DNA of 40,983 nt, taken from contig DBDI01000004.1 of the NCBI GenBank assembly GCA_002293505.1, positions 45,486-86,468 of the forward strand. Reading direction: 5' to 3'. The DNA is from Alistipes sp. UBA936. GTDB lineage: Bacteria > Bacteroidota > Bacteroidia > Bacteroidales > Rikenellaceae. The position numbers and the translations under genes were made by a program. Positions within the stretch are counted from its first letter, which is position 1, and each line of letters begins with the position of its first letter. Below are positions 1-8,210 of the stretch, piece by piece. The notes beneath the pieces were generated by a model that saw only the letters and a program-made list of their open reading frames with translations, did not search any database and had not been told where the DNA came from.

Positions 1-22
1 CTACCAACTGAGCTATGGTACC
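1..22 (-). tRNA. Partial tRNA gene (5' part only), runs off the left edge
   Basis: Read on the minus strand, the first 22 bases give a typical tRNA 5' part: a 7-base acceptor strand (GGTACCA), then TA, then the D-arm start GCTC and D-loop AGTTGGTAG. The anticodon lies outside the window, so the isotype cannot be named. A -7 promoter box lies 14 bases upstream at 37-44. Confidence 0.8.
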
Positions 23-36
23 AAAGTTTGAGACCG

Positions 37-44
37 CAAAGGTA
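37..44 (-). promoter_or_regulatory. -7 promoter box for the left-edge tRNA
   Basis: On the minus strand this reads TACCTTTG, an exact match to the Bacteroidota -7 consensus TAnnTTTG, placed 14 bases before the tRNA 5' end. Confidence 0.6.
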
Positions 45-91
45 AGAATAAAAATTAAAACGCCAAAATACCCACTCACAAAAAAAATCAC

Positions 92-99
92 TACCTTTG
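92..99 (+). promoter_or_regulatory. -7 promoter box of the nadE-rnf operon
   Basis: TACCTTTG matches the TAnnTTTG consensus. It ends only 9 bases before the nadE ATG at 109, so the transcript should have a leader of just a few bases. No convincing -33 TTTG was seen at the usual spacing. Confidence 0.6.
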
Positions 100-108
100 C
101 AGGCGATT

Positions 109-1692
109 ATGAAAATCGCTGTCGCACAACTCAACTACACCATCGGGGATTTCGAAGGAAACTCTCTGAAGATTATCGACAGCATCGCTCGGGCTAAGTC
201 CCAGAAGGCCGATTTGGTTGTCTTTGCTCAAGGGGCCATTAGCGGCACTCCCGCTTACGATCTGGTTCGAAAATACACTTACCTGGAGCATTGCGAGGAG
301 TCTCTGGTCGAGATCGCGTCCCATTGCGACGACATTTCGGTGCTTGTCGGACTGCCGATCCAGGGCGGGAACGGTACCCTTAGCGCCGTTGCGCATATCC
401 ACAACAGACACATAGAGAGATTCTTCAGCAAAAAGCATATCTCTTCTCGCGAGGAGAAGCCTTACTTCGTTAGCGGTGGCGGCGTTAAATATGTTCGTAT
501 CGCTGGAGAGAAGGTCGCTGTCGTCATCGGGGAGGACGTCTCGCTCGAGACTGAATTCTCTCCCAACACCGACATCATCGTCGGCATCTCTGCCCACCCT
601 TACTCTCGCGGTATTATCGAGAAACGTTACGATTTTTACGGTCGCTTGGCTCGTAGTGCCGGTCGGCCCGTTGTGTTCGTTAATCAGGTCGGCGGCCAGA
701 CTGATGTTTTGTTCGACGGTTCGTCTGCTGTCTTTAACTCTAAAGGCGAGGCGACTTGCCTTCTGGCTGGTTTCGAGGAGGATCTTCAGGTTGTCGACAC
801 CGCGCCCACAACACCTGCCGTCGCCGTGCCGTCTCAGAACCGTACAGCGAATATTTTTCGGGCTATGAAGATGGGGCTTGCGGATTACTTTCGTAAGAAT
901 GGTTTCTCGAAGGCTTGTCTCGGTATGTCAGGCGGTATCGACTCTGCTGTGGTTGCTGCTATGGCTTGCGAGGCTCTGGGCCCCGAGAACGTCCGATTGT
1001 TGATGATGCCTTCTCAGTTTTCTACCGAGCACTCCGTCGAGGACGCTGTCGAGATGGCTGGTCGCTTGGGGGCTGAGTACGACGTTGTGCCTATCACCGA
1101 GGCTTATAAGGCTATTACCGAGACTATGATGCCCGTCGTTGGTGGTACCCGGTTCGACATCACCGAGGAGAACATCCAGTCTCGTATCCGTGCTGTTATG
1201 TTGATGGCACTTTCGAATAAGTTCGGTTACATCGTTCTCAACTGCTCCAATAAGAGCGAATCTGCCGTTGGTTACGGTACTCTTTACGGCGACTCTATCG
1301 GCGCTATCAGTATTGCCGGGGACTTGTATAAAAGCGAGGTTTACGACCTTGCTCGCCATATTAATAAGGTATCCGGCGGTGTTATTCCCGAGAACATCCT
1401 CTCCAAGGAGCCTTCTGCCGAGCTCAGCCCCGGCCAACTGGATTCCGACCGCCTGCCTTCTTACGAAACTTTGGACGCAATCCTTTACCGTATGATCGAA
1501 AAGGGACAGCACCGCGAGGAGATCATCAACGCCGGTTTCGACGCCGCGACTGTTCTGAGGGTCCACTCTATGTTGCTTCGTAACGAATATAAACGCCGCC
1601 AGGGTTGCCCCGTGCTTCGCCTTTCGACTGCTCCTCTTGGTAAGGAGTACGTTCTGCCATTGACTAACAAATACGGAGGTTACGGTCTGTGA
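109..1692 (+). CDS. nadE: NAD+ synthetase with a degenerate glutaminase domain
   Basis: Makes NAD+ from deamido-NAD+ and ATP in the cytoplasm. The 527-residue protein has a nitrilase-fold glutaminase domain (about residues 1-245) and an NAD synthase domain whose ATP-binding P-loop SGGIDS is at 274-279. The synthase half looks complete. The glutaminase half does not: family members have a Glu-Lys-Cys triad, in the contexts FPE, K...LPNYG and ICED. Here the Glu position is Gln41 (FAQ) and the Cys position is Gly141 (VIGED). A lysine is kept near 108-109. I infer that the enzyme cannot hydrolyse glutamine and uses free ammonia or a separate glutaminase. The ATG at 109 is chosen over the upstream TTG at 97 because 97 lies inside the -7 box and family proteins start with MKIAxAQLN. 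It overlaps rseC by 4 bases. Confidence 0.93.
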   Translation: MKIAVAQLNYTIGDFEGNSLKIIDSIARAKSQKADLVVFAQGAISGTPAYDLVRKYTYLEHCEESLVEIASHCDDISVLVGLPIQGGNGTLSAVAHIHNRHIERFFSKKHISSREEKPYFVSGGGVKYVRIAGEKVAVVIGEDVSLETEFSPNTDIIVGISAHPYSRGIIEKRYDFYGRLARSAGRPVVFVNQVGGQTDVLFDGSSAVFNSKGEATCLLAGFEEDLQVVDTAPTTPAVAVPSQNRTANIFRAMKMGLADYFRKNGFSKACLGMSGGIDSAVVAAMACEALGPENVRLLMMPSQFSTEHSVEDAVEMAGRLGAEYDVVPITEAYKAITETMMPVVGGTRFDITEENIQSRIRAVMLMALSNKFGYIVLNCSNKSESAVGYGTLYGDSIGAISIAGDLYKSEVYDLARHINKVSGGVIPENILSKEPSAELSPGQLDSDRLPSYETLDAILYRMIEKGQHREEIINAGFDAATVLRVHSMLLRNEYKRRQGCPVLRLSTAPLGKEYVLPLTNKYGGYGL

Positions 1693-2102
1693 CACTGCTC
1701 GAACATAGGGGTGTTGTCAGCGCTGTTGGCGAGAAATTGGTCGAGGTTGAATTTGTGTCCGAGACTGCTTGCTCCGGCTGTAAGGCTAAGGGGTTGTGCG
1801 GGATGGACGAGGGTGACAAGAAGTTCGTCACTGTGTATGAGCCTATGGCTGAATACTACTCCGTTGGCGAGAGCGTTATGGTCGGCGTTTCCGAGCAGAT
1901 GGGTATGCGCGCTGCGACTCTGGCTTATATCGTTCCTTTCTTCATCCTGCTCGGTTCTCTGCTCCTGACTCTCCACTTGGGTTTTAGCGAGGTTGTTGCC
2001 GGACTTTCGTCACTTGGTTTGATGTGTGCTTATTACGTTGTGTTGTGGTTTTTTCGCCGCCGCATCGAGAAAGATATAGTTTTCAAAATCCGTAAGATAT
2101 GA
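1689..2102 (+). CDS. rseC: RseC/MucC-family membrane protein
   Basis: A 137-residue integral membrane protein of the RseC (SoxR-reducing system/positive regulator of sigma-E) family. The N-terminal soluble part has the family cysteine pattern C-SGC-KAKGLC at about residues 28-38, which may bind metal or an Fe-S centre. Two hydrophobic helices follow (about 76-98 and 101-120), and the tail is basic. The GTG start overlaps the nadE TGA (GTGA), and its own TGA overlaps the rnfB ATG (ATGA), so translation is probably coupled. RseC is often encoded just before rnfB in Bacteroidota, and a role in Rnf assembly or redox state is plausible but not shown by the sequence. Confidence 0.88.
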   Translation: MTLLEHRGVVSAVGEKLVEVEFVSETACSGCKAKGLCGMDEGDKKFVTVYEPMAEYYSVGESVMVGVSEQMGMRAATLAYIVPFFILLGSLLLTLHLGFSEVVAGLSSLGLMCAYYVVLWFFRRRIEKDIVFKIRKI

Positions 2103-2947
2103 TGACATTGTTATATACCATCCTCGCTCTCGTGGTTCTGGGGGTGTTTTTGGCTGTTGTTTTGTTCGTCGTTGCGCGGCGGTTCCACGTCGTTGAGGAT
2201 CCTCGCATCGACCAGACCGAGTCGTTGCTTCCCGGTGCCAATTGCGGTGCTTGCGGCTTTCCCGGCTGTAGGGCTATGGCCGAGGCTCTGGTTAAGGAAG
2301 ACGACATTTCTTCTCTGTTCTGCCCTGTTGGTGGCGCCGATACTATGAAGAGCGTTGCCGAGTTTCTTGGTAAGGCTGCTGCCGAGCGCGAACCCGAGGT
2401 TGCTGTTGTTCGTTGCGCCGGTTCTTGCGCCCTTCGACCCGACGGTACTGCTGTCCGCGCTCGACTCAGCACTTATGATGGGGCTCGTTCTTGCGCCATT
2501 GAGGCTTCCACTTACTCCGGCGACACCGGTTGTTCGTTCGGTTGCCTTGGCCAGGGCGATTGCGTTGTTGTTTGCGACTTCGACGCTATCCATATTAACC
2601 CTGCTTCCGGTTTGCCCGAGGTTGTTGAGGCTAATTGTACTTCTTGCGGTAAATGCGTTAAGGCTTGCCCGAAAGCGATTATCGAGCTTCGGCGCCGTGG
2701 TCCTAAAGGTCGCCGCGTTTTCGTCTCTTGCGTTAGCCGCGATAAGGGCGCCGTTACTCGTAAGGCTTGTGCCGTTGGTTGTATCGGTTGCGGTAAATGC
2801 GTTAAGGTTTGCGAGTTCGAGGCCATTTCGTTGGAGAACAACCTCGCTTATATCGACCCCGTTAAGTGCCGTTTGTGCCGAAAATGCGTTTCCGAATGCC
2901 CGCAAAACACGATAATCGAAGTCGGATTTCCCGCGAAAAAGATATGA
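2099..2947 (+). CDS. rnfB: Rnf electron transport complex subunit B
   Basis: The 282-residue ferredoxin-like subunit of the Rnf complex accepts electrons from reduced ferredoxin at the inner face of the cytoplasmic membrane. One N-terminal membrane anchor (about 3-26) precedes a 4Fe-4S motif NCGACGFPGC near 48-57. Three further Cys-rich motifs follow: CTSCGKCVKACP, CIGCGKCVKVC and CRLCRKCVSECP, so several [4Fe-4S] clusters are expected. The start overlaps the rseC stop (ATGA) and the stop overlaps the rnfC start (ATGA). A second in-frame ATG follows the first directly, so the start could be 3 bases later. Confidence 0.95.
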   Translation: MMTLLYTILALVVLGVFLAVVLFVVARRFHVVEDPRIDQTESLLPGANCGACGFPGCRAMAEALVKEDDISSLFCPVGGADTMKSVAEFLGKAAAEREPEVAVVRCAGSCALRPDGTAVRARLSTYDGARSCAIEASTYSGDTGCSFGCLGQGDCVVVCDFDAIHINPASGLPEVVEANCTSCGKCVKACPKAIIELRRRGPKGRRVFVSCVSRDKGAVTRKACAVGCIGCGKCVKVCEFEAISLENNLAYIDPVKCRLCRKCVSECPQNTIIEVGFPAKKI

Positions 2948-4287
2948 AGACATTTCCGAGAGGCGGTATCCACCCGCCAAGTAATAAACTCAGTTCCGGT
3001 GAGGCGATTCTGCCTCTTTCTCTGCCTGCTTCCGTTGTCGTTCCCCTGTCTCAGCACATCGGTGCTCCGGCTGTTGCCGAGGTCGCTAAGGGCGATAGAG
3101 TTGTTGTCGGCCAGTTGATTGGTAAAGCCGGCGGGTTCGTTTCGGCTAGCGTCCACTCGCCCGTTTCCGGTACCGTGACCGCTGTCGAGCCCTTAGCTAA
3201 CGGCTCTGGTATTAAAACCCCGTCCGTTGTTATCGCTGTCGAGGGTGACGAATGGTTGCCTTCGATCGACCGCTCTCCCGAGCTTGTTCCCGAGTGCCGC
3301 CTCGAGGGCCCCGAGATTCTTTCGCTCATCGCCGATGCTGGTATCGTTGGTATGGGCGGTGCGACTTTTCCCACTCAGGTTAAGCTCTCTCCTCCCCCGG
3401 GTAAAAAGGCTGAGATCCTGATTATCAACGGCGTCGAGTGCGAGCCTTACCTCACCAGCGACCACCGCGTGATGTTGGAGCACCCGTCTCAGGTTCTTGT
3501 CGGGGTCGGATTGATCGCTCGCGCGCTCGGCGTTGAGAAGATATTCATAGGTATCGAAAATAATAAACCCGACGCTATCGAGCTTCTGCGTAAGGTTGCT
3601 TCCGAGATGGTTCGCGTTCTGCCTTCTATCGAGATTGTTCCGTTGAAGGTTCGCTACCCTCAAGGTGGTGAAAAACAACTCATTACCGCCATCACTGGTC
3701 GTTATGTTCCTTCTATGGGCCTTCCGATCGACATTGGTTGCGTTGTCCAGAACGTCGGTACCGCCCTTGCTGTTTACGAGGCTGTCCAGAAACGTAAACC
3801 CCTGATCGAGAGGGTTGTTACCGTCACTGGTAAGGGCCTCGGCCAGCCTTCGAACTTCCTTGCTCGTATCGGTACTCCCGTTTCGGCCCTGATCGAGGCT
3901 GCTGGTGGCTTGCCTTCTGACGCTCAGAAGGTTATCGGTGGCGGGCCTATGATGGGCCGCGCAATGTCTAACCTCGACGCTCCCGTCACTAAGGGTACTT
4001 CCGGTATCCTTGTTCTCGGCGCTTCCGAGGCTGCCCGCTGCGCCGAAACCGCTTGTATCAAATGCGGTAAATGCGTGACTGTCTGCCCTATGGCTCTTGA
4101 GCCTTATCTTCTTAGCCGCCTCGTCCAAAAGCAACGTTGGGACGAAGCCGAAGCCGGTGCGATTTTCGATTGTATCGAGTGTGGTAGTTGCGCTTTCACC
4201 TGCCCTGCTCGGGTTCCATTGCTGGATTGGATCCGCCTCGGTAAAACCGAAGTTAACAAGATAATTCGCTCTCGATTAAGTTGTTGA
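2944..4287 (+). CDS. rnfC: Rnf electron transport complex subunit C
   Basis: The 447-residue subunit where Rnf reduces NAD+; it carries FMN and NAD(H) sites on the cytoplasmic side. A glycine-rich nucleotide loop (GIVGMGGATFPT) sits near 134-145, followed by the conserved NGVECEPYL segment. Two C-terminal [4Fe-4S] motifs are CIKCGKCVTVCP (from residue 371) and CIECGSCAFTCP (from residue 410). The reading frame is open further upstream inside rnfB, but the ATG at 2944 overlaps the rnfB stop (ATGA) and gives the family N-terminus MKTFPRGGIHP, so it is the clear start. The protein is a standard-length short-form RnfC, without the long Ala/Lys-rich tail of some proteobacterial versions. Confidence 0.95.
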   Translation: MKTFPRGGIHPPSNKLSSGEAILPLSLPASVVVPLSQHIGAPAVAEVAKGDRVVVGQLIGKAGGFVSASVHSPVSGTVTAVEPLANGSGIKTPSVVIAVEGDEWLPSIDRSPELVPECRLEGPEILSLIADAGIVGMGGATFPTQVKLSPPPGKKAEILIINGVECEPYLTSDHRVMLEHPSQVLVGVGLIARALGVEKIFIGIENNKPDAIELLRKVASEMVRVLPSIEIVPLKVRYPQGGEKQLITAITGRYVPSMGLPIDIGCVVQNVGTALAVYEAVQKRKPLIERVVTVTGKGLGQPSNFLARIGTPVSALIEAAGGLPSDAQKVIGGGPMMGRAMSNLDAPVTKGTSGILVLGASEAARCAETACIKCGKCVTVCPMALEPYLLSRLVQKQRWDEAEAGAIFDCIECGSCAFTCPARVPLLDWIRLGKTEVNKIIRSRLSC

Positions 4288-4289
4288 AT

Positions 4290-5240
4290 ATGGAACATAA
4301 GTTAATAATTTCGCCCTCTCCACACGTTTTTTCGAAACGTACGACCCGTGGTATAATGGGCGACGTGCTCATCGCTCTTGCACCTGCTCTGGCTGTTTCG
4401 ACTTGGGTTTTCGGGGCTCAGGTTCTCGCCATCACTGTTGTTGCTGTCGGGGCTTGCGTTGCTTTCGAGTGGTTGATTCAGCGATACTTGATCAAAGGGC
4501 CCGCTACCATTGGTAACCTTTCCGCTGTCGTTACCGGGGTTCTTTTGGCTTTCAACCTTCCTTCGTCGATTCCTCTCTGGTTGGTGATTCTCGGGGCATT
4601 CGTCGCTATCGCTATCGGTAAGATGACATTCGGCGGACTTGGTAAAAACCCGTTCAATCCCGCTCTTGTCGGTCGCGTCTTCCTTCTGATCGCATACCCC
4701 GTCCAGATGACTTCGTTTCCTTCCGTCGACGGTTCCTCAGGCGCAACTCCTCTCGCCCTCGCTAAGGGGGTGATCAAAGGTGGCGGATCCGTTTCGGACG
4801 TGATGTCTCAAGTCAATTTCGGCGACCTGTTCTTCGGTAACCACGGTGGTTCTTTCGGCGAGGTTGCTGCTCTGGCTCTTATCCTCGGCGGCCTCTATCT
4901 TCTTGCCCGTAAGGTCATTACTTGGCATATTCCTCTCGCCGTGCTCGGTACTATGGCTTTGTTTTCTGCTGTTTTGTGGTTCGTTGCTCCTGATTCTTAC
5001 CTCTCTCCCGCGTTCCACCTTCTCACCGGCGGGGCTATCCTCGGGGCCTTCTTTATGGCTACAGACTACTCCACTTCACCTATGAGCCGTTCCGGTGGCC
5101 TGATCTTCGGCGTCGGTATTGGTTTGATTACCATTGTTATACGTATCTGGGGCGCTTACCCCGAGGGGATGTCGTTCGCAATCCTTATAATGAACTCTTT
5201 GGTTCCGCTCATCAACCGTATTAAACCCAAGAGAGCCTGA
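4290..5240 (+). CDS. rnfD: Rnf electron transport complex subunit D
   Basis: A 316-residue polytopic membrane subunit of Rnf, related to NqrB, which carries a covalently bound FMN and probably takes part in ion translocation. The flavin attachment motif SGAT is present, with the acceptor threonine at residue 153. Several hydrophobic helices flank it. The ATG at 4290 is preferred over in-frame TTG codons at 4281 and 4284, because those lie in the rnfC stop region and family proteins begin just before the segment ISPSPHV. The gap to the rnfC stop is 2 bases. Confidence 0.94.
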   Translation: MEHKLIISPSPHVFSKRTTRGIMGDVLIALAPALAVSTWVFGAQVLAITVVAVGACVAFEWLIQRYLIKGPATIGNLSAVVTGVLLAFNLPSSIPLWLVILGAFVAIAIGKMTFGGLGKNPFNPALVGRVFLLIAYPVQMTSFPSVDGSSGATPLALAKGVIKGGGSVSDVMSQVNFGDLFFGNHGGSFGEVAALALILGGLYLLARKVITWHIPLAVLGTMALFSAVLWFVAPDSYLSPAFHLLTGGAILGAFFMATDYSTSPMSRSGGLIFGVGIGLITIVIRIWGAYPEGMSFAILIMNSLVPLINRIKPKRA

Positions 5241-5245
5241 CTGTT

Positions 5246-5887
5246 ATGAAGAATTCACTGTTAAATATGGTGCTCGTTCTGGGTGGTATTTCGTTGGTTG
5301 CCTCTGCTGGTGTCGGTTACGTTTACCGCATTACCGAGGAGCCGATCGCTCTTGCTGCCGAGGCCAACACGCGCGCTGCTCTTTCCGAGGTATTGCCTCC
5401 TTTCGAGCAAACTGTTGAAAACGAGCTTGTTCTGGACGATATTCCCGTCACCGTCCACACTGCTTCCGACTCCGCAGGCCAGACCGTAGGTTACGCTGTC
5501 GAGACTGCTACCCGTTCCGGCTTTTCCGGCGAGTTTCGACTGATGGTCGGCTTCTTGCCCGACGGTAAAGTTCAACGCGTCAAGGTTTTGTCTCACGCCG
5601 AAACTCCAGGGCTCGGTAGTAAAATGGCCGATTCCGACAACCCTCTCGAACGTAGCTTCGTCGGTAAAAACCCCTCCCAGATGCGCCTTTCCGTGACTAA
5701 GGACGGTGGGGAGGTCGACGCCCTCACCGCTGCTACTATTACCTCGCGCGCTTACGTCGACGCTGTCGCCCGCGCATTCAACGCTGTTATGCAAACTTCT
5801 GGCGGCCAAGAGGTTGACGCCGCCACCGGCGCAACAAATACAACACCCGTACCCGAAAACACTGGAAAGGAGTCTGACAATGAATAA
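5246..5887 (+). CDS. rnfG: Rnf electron transport complex subunit G
   Basis: A 213-residue Rnf subunit: one N-terminal membrane helix (about 5-25) and a periplasmic FMN-binding domain. The flavinylation segment reads DALTAATITS at 158-167, so Thr164 is the expected FMN acceptor. The usual motif is (S/T)GAT; here the glycine is alanine (TAAT), a mild variation. The C-terminal tail (about 190-213) is rich in Thr, Gly and acidic residues and looks unstructured. The last 8 bases overlap rnfE, and a Shine-Dalgarno sequence for rnfE lies inside this tail. Confidence 0.93.
   Translation: MKNSLLNMVLVLGGISLVASAGVGYVYRITEEPIALAAEANTRAALSEVLPPFEQTVENELVLDDIPVTVHTASDSAGQTVGYAVETATRSGFSGEFRLMVGFLPDGKVQRVKVLSHAETPGLGSKMADSDNPLERSFVGKNPSQMRLSVTKDGGEVDALTAATITSRAYVDAVARAFNAVMQTSGGQEVDAATGATNTTPVPENTGKESDNE
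5866..5872 (+). promoter_or_regulatory. Shine-Dalgarno sequence for rnfE
   Basis: AAAGGAG lies 7 bases before the rnfE ATG at 5880, an ideal spacing. Strong Shine-Dalgarno sequences are rare in this phylum and were not seen before the other rnf genes. It also decides the rnfE start inside a longer open frame. Confidence 0.6.
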
Positions 5888-6470
5888 CTTGAAAATCGTT
5901 CTTTCGGGGATTGTCAAAAACAACCCCACATTCGTGCTTCTTTTGGGTATGTGCCCCACTCTCGGTACGACCACTTCTGCTGTTAACGGAGCTGGTATGG
6001 GCGCTGCCACGATGGCTGTTCTGATCCTTTCCAATATCGTTATCTCTCTGGTTAAGAACATCATACCGTCCAAGGTTCGTATCCCTTCTTACATCGTCAT
6101 CATCGCTGCTTTCGTGACTATCGTCGAGCTTTGTATGCGCGCTTACCTTCCCGATCTGTACAAAACTCTCGGCGTTTTCATTCCTCTGATCGTGGTTAAC
6201 TGTATCATTTTGGGTCGCGCCGAGGGTTTTGCCGCTAAAAATGGCGTTTGGGCTTCTGCTCTCGACGGTATCGGTATCGGCCTCGGTTTCACCCTCGCTC
6301 TGACCGTCATTGGCGCTGTTCGTGAGGCACTTGGTTCCGGTGCTATCTTCGGCCATCGCTTCATTTCGGGCGATGGTATGTTGATCTTCGTTCTTGCTCC
6401 CGGTGCATTCCTTGTTCTGGGCTACCTGATGGTTCTTTTCAACAGATTAACCGCTAAAATGAGATCGTAA
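5880..6470 (+). CDS. rnfE: Rnf electron transport complex subunit E
   Basis: A 196-residue polytopic subunit of Rnf, paralogous to RnfA; together they form the membrane core. The conserved cysteines in GMCPTLGT and VNCIILGR match the residues that, with their counterparts in RnfA, are known in Rnf/Nqr structures to hold an intramembrane [2Fe-2S] cluster. The open frame extends upstream across rnfG, but the ATG at 5880 has a well-placed AAAGGAG and gives the family N-terminus. It overlaps the end of rnfG by 8 bases. Confidence 0.94.
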   Translation: MNNLKIVLSGIVKNNPTFVLLLGMCPTLGTTTSAVNGAGMGAATMAVLILSNIVISLVKNIIPSKVRIPSYIVIIAAFVTIVELCMRAYLPDLYKTLGVFIPLIVVNCIILGRAEGFAAKNGVWASALDGIGIGLGFTLALTVIGAVREALGSGAIFGHRFISGDGMLIFVLAPGAFLVLGYLMVLFNRLTAKMRS

Positions 6471-6476
6471 AACGCT

Positions 6477-7049
6477 ATGGAATACATTCTTATCATCATC
6501 TCGGCGATTCTTGTCAACAACGTTGTCTTCGCTCAGTTCCTTGGTATTTGCCCGTTTCTGGGGGTTTCGAACAAGGTTTCCACATCTATGGGTATGGGCG
6601 CTGCTGTTGTGTTCGTTATCACTATCGCTGCTGTCGTTGCCTATCTTCTTCAGTATTATGTTCTTGTTCCTCTCGGCATCCAGTATATGCAGACGATCGT
6701 GTTCATCCTCGTAATCGCTGCTCTGGTTCAGATGGTCGAGATTGTTCTCAAGAAAGTCAGCCCTGCTCTCTACCAGGCTTTGGGGATTTTCCTGCCTCTG
6801 ATTACCACTAATTGCGCCGTTCTCGGGGTGGCTATCTTGCTGGTTCAGAAGCAGTATTCGCTTCTCCAGTCTGTTACTTTCGCTTTCTCCACCGCTATTG
6901 GTTTCGCTCTTGCTCTTGTGATTTTCGCCGGCCTTCGCGAGCGTCTGGATCTTGACGACGTTCCTCGCGCTTTCCGCGGTACCCCCATCGCGCTGATCAC
7001 CGCTGGTATCCTCGCGATGGCCTTTATGGGCTTCTCCGGTCTGGTATAA
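6477..7049 (+). CDS. rnfA: Rnf electron transport complex subunit A
   Basis: A 190-residue, highly hydrophobic membrane subunit and the last gene of the operon. The conserved segments LGICPFLGVSN and TTNCAVLG contain the cysteines expected to share the [2Fe-2S] cluster with RnfE. Six membrane helices are expected. The order B-C-D-G-E-A is the common bacterial one. With all six subunits present and looking intact, the complex should couple ferredoxin oxidation and NAD+ reduction to Na+ or H+ export; which ion is used cannot be read from the sequence. Confidence 0.95.
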   Translation: MEYILIIISAILVNNVVFAQFLGICPFLGVSNKVSTSMGMGAAVVFVITIAAVVAYLLQYYVLVPLGIQYMQTIVFILVIAALVQMVEIVLKKVSPALYQALGIFLPLITTNCAVLGVAILLVQKQYSLLQSVTFAFSTAIGFALALVIFAGLRERLDLDDVPRAFRGTPIALITAGILAMAFMGFSGLV

Positions 7050-7121
7050 GGGGCCGAAGCCCGGAGCGGGGGGGGGCAATAAGCCGACCGAAGCCCACAA
7101 GCCCCAACCCAAGCAACAAAA

Positions 7122-7146
7122 AAGGCCGCTCTCTCCGGGCGGCCTT
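7122..7146. terminator. Bidirectional terminator between rnfA and ompH
   Basis: A perfect 8-base stem AAGGCCGC/GCGGCCTT with a 9-base loop, flanked by an A-run on the left and a T-rich stretch on the right, lies between convergent genes. The 117-base gap (7050-7166) also holds a run of nine G at 7078-7086. Confidence 0.75.
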
Positions 7147-7166
7147 CCATTTTCGCAAACACAAAA

Positions 7167-7670
7167 CTATTTGATTCCCAGTTCCGTTTTCACTCTCGCT
7201 GTGATGTCCGTCACCGCTGCTTCGTCCATATAGATCATCGACTCGTTTTGGAACACGACGATCATTCCGTCTGCTTTCGCAATCTTGGCAATGGCCGCAT
7301 CTGCCTTTACTCTGATCGGTTCCATCAGTTCGCTCTGCGTCCTTTCCAGGCCTTGTTGCGCAATCTGATAGTACTCCTGTATGCGGCTCTGTAGTTCCAG
7401 AATTTCACGTTGTTTTAGTTCCCTCACCGAAGCCGATGATGTTTCGCTTGTGTTCTGAAAGTCGTTCGTCTTGTTGTTCAGCTCGACTTGTAGTGTTTCC
7501 AGATGTTCTTCATACTCCGTCTGCACCTTTTCCAGGTCTGTCTGTACCGTTGCCATTTCTGGCATCGCTTGAATCACTCCCGGATAGTCCACCCTTCCGA
7601 ACTTCTGCGCAGAGGCCATAGTGGCGCCCATCAGTAGGGCTGCCACCAGTAAAAAAATCGATTTCTTCAT
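7167..7670 (-). CDS. OmpH/Skp-family periplasmic chaperone (copy 1)
   Basis: A 167-residue OmpH/Skp-like protein expected to hold unfolded outer-membrane proteins in the periplasm for delivery to BamA. A signal peptide (about 1-21, ending ASA-Q) is followed by a short N-terminal strand region, a long Glu/Gln/Lys-rich coiled coil (about 45-135), and a C-terminal part typical of the family. It is the last gene of the uppS-bamA-ompH-ompH unit, 19 bases after the other OmpH-like gene. The pair differ strongly in sequence, so this is an old duplication, common in Bacteroidota. Confidence 0.85.
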   Translation of the reverse strand: MKKSIFLLVAALLMGATMASAQKFGRVDYPGVIQAMPEMATVQTDLEKVQTEYEEHLETLQVELNNKTNDFQNTSETSSASVRELKQREILELQSRIQEYYQIAQQGLERTQSELMEPIRVKADAAIAKIAKADGMIVVFQNESMIYMDEAAVTDITARVKTELGIK

Positions 7671-7689
7671 TTGTTATTTTTAGGTTTGG

Positions 7690-8196
7690 TTACTTCACTA
7701 TTGCTATCACTGCGTCTGTCCTGTCCACTCCGGGTTTGTGAAACAGTATTGTCGGATTGGACGCCAAATCCAGAACGATATCGAACCCGTGGTCCGTTGC
7801 ATACTTCGCTATCGCGGCCTTCACCCTGTCTTCTATCGGCTTTATCAGTTCCACCCGCCTCTTGTCGATCGTTCCTTCTTCTCCAAACGTATCTGCTTGG
7901 AACTTGGTTATTTCGTTCTCTCTGTCCACGATCCACTTTTCTGTCTGTTGTCGTTCTGTTGCCGACATCTGTGCCTTGCGTGACTGATAGGTGTTGAACG
8001 TTTCTTCGAGTTGCGCGAACGCATCGTCCACTTGCTTTTGATACCTTTCCGCATCGTTCTCGATTGTTGTTTGCGCCGACACATACGCCGGTATCGCCTT
8101 GAACACCTTCTCGCTGTCGATCACCATATAGTTTTGCGCTTGGGCCGCACCCATGCTCAAAACCAAACCTGCTAAAATCAAACCAATCTTTTTCAT
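7690..8196 (-). CDS. OmpH/Skp-family periplasmic chaperone (copy 2)
   Basis: A 168-residue paralogue of the neighbouring OmpH-like gene. A signal peptide (about 1-20, ending AQA-Q) leads into the family opening NYMVIDSEKVFKAIP, then a long charged coiled coil with a KAQMSATERQ segment, then a C-terminal region with DIVLDLA. It lies 14 bases after bamA and is surely co-transcribed with it, fitting a role in outer-membrane protein assembly. Confidence 0.87.
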   Translation of the reverse strand: MKKIGLILAGLVLSMGAAQAQNYMVIDSEKVFKAIPAYVSAQTTIENDAERYQKQVDDAFAQLEETFNTYQSRKAQMSATERQQTEKWIVDRENEITKFQADTFGEEGTIDKRRVELIKPIEDRVKAAIAKYATDHGFDIVLDLASNPTILFHKPGVDRTDAVIAIVK

Positions 8197-8210
8197 ATCC
8201 TTGTTATTAT

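Noticed and set aside
7078..7086. Poly-G runs after genes (7078-7086, 19429-19436, 25404-25410) as a common regulatory element
   Set aside because: Three short runs without shared flanking sequence are not enough; they may be chance or slippage-prone tracts.
7167..8196. Recent tandem duplication of the OmpH-like genes
   Set aside because: The two proteins differ in most positions; paired ompH genes after bamA are ordinary in Bacteroidota.
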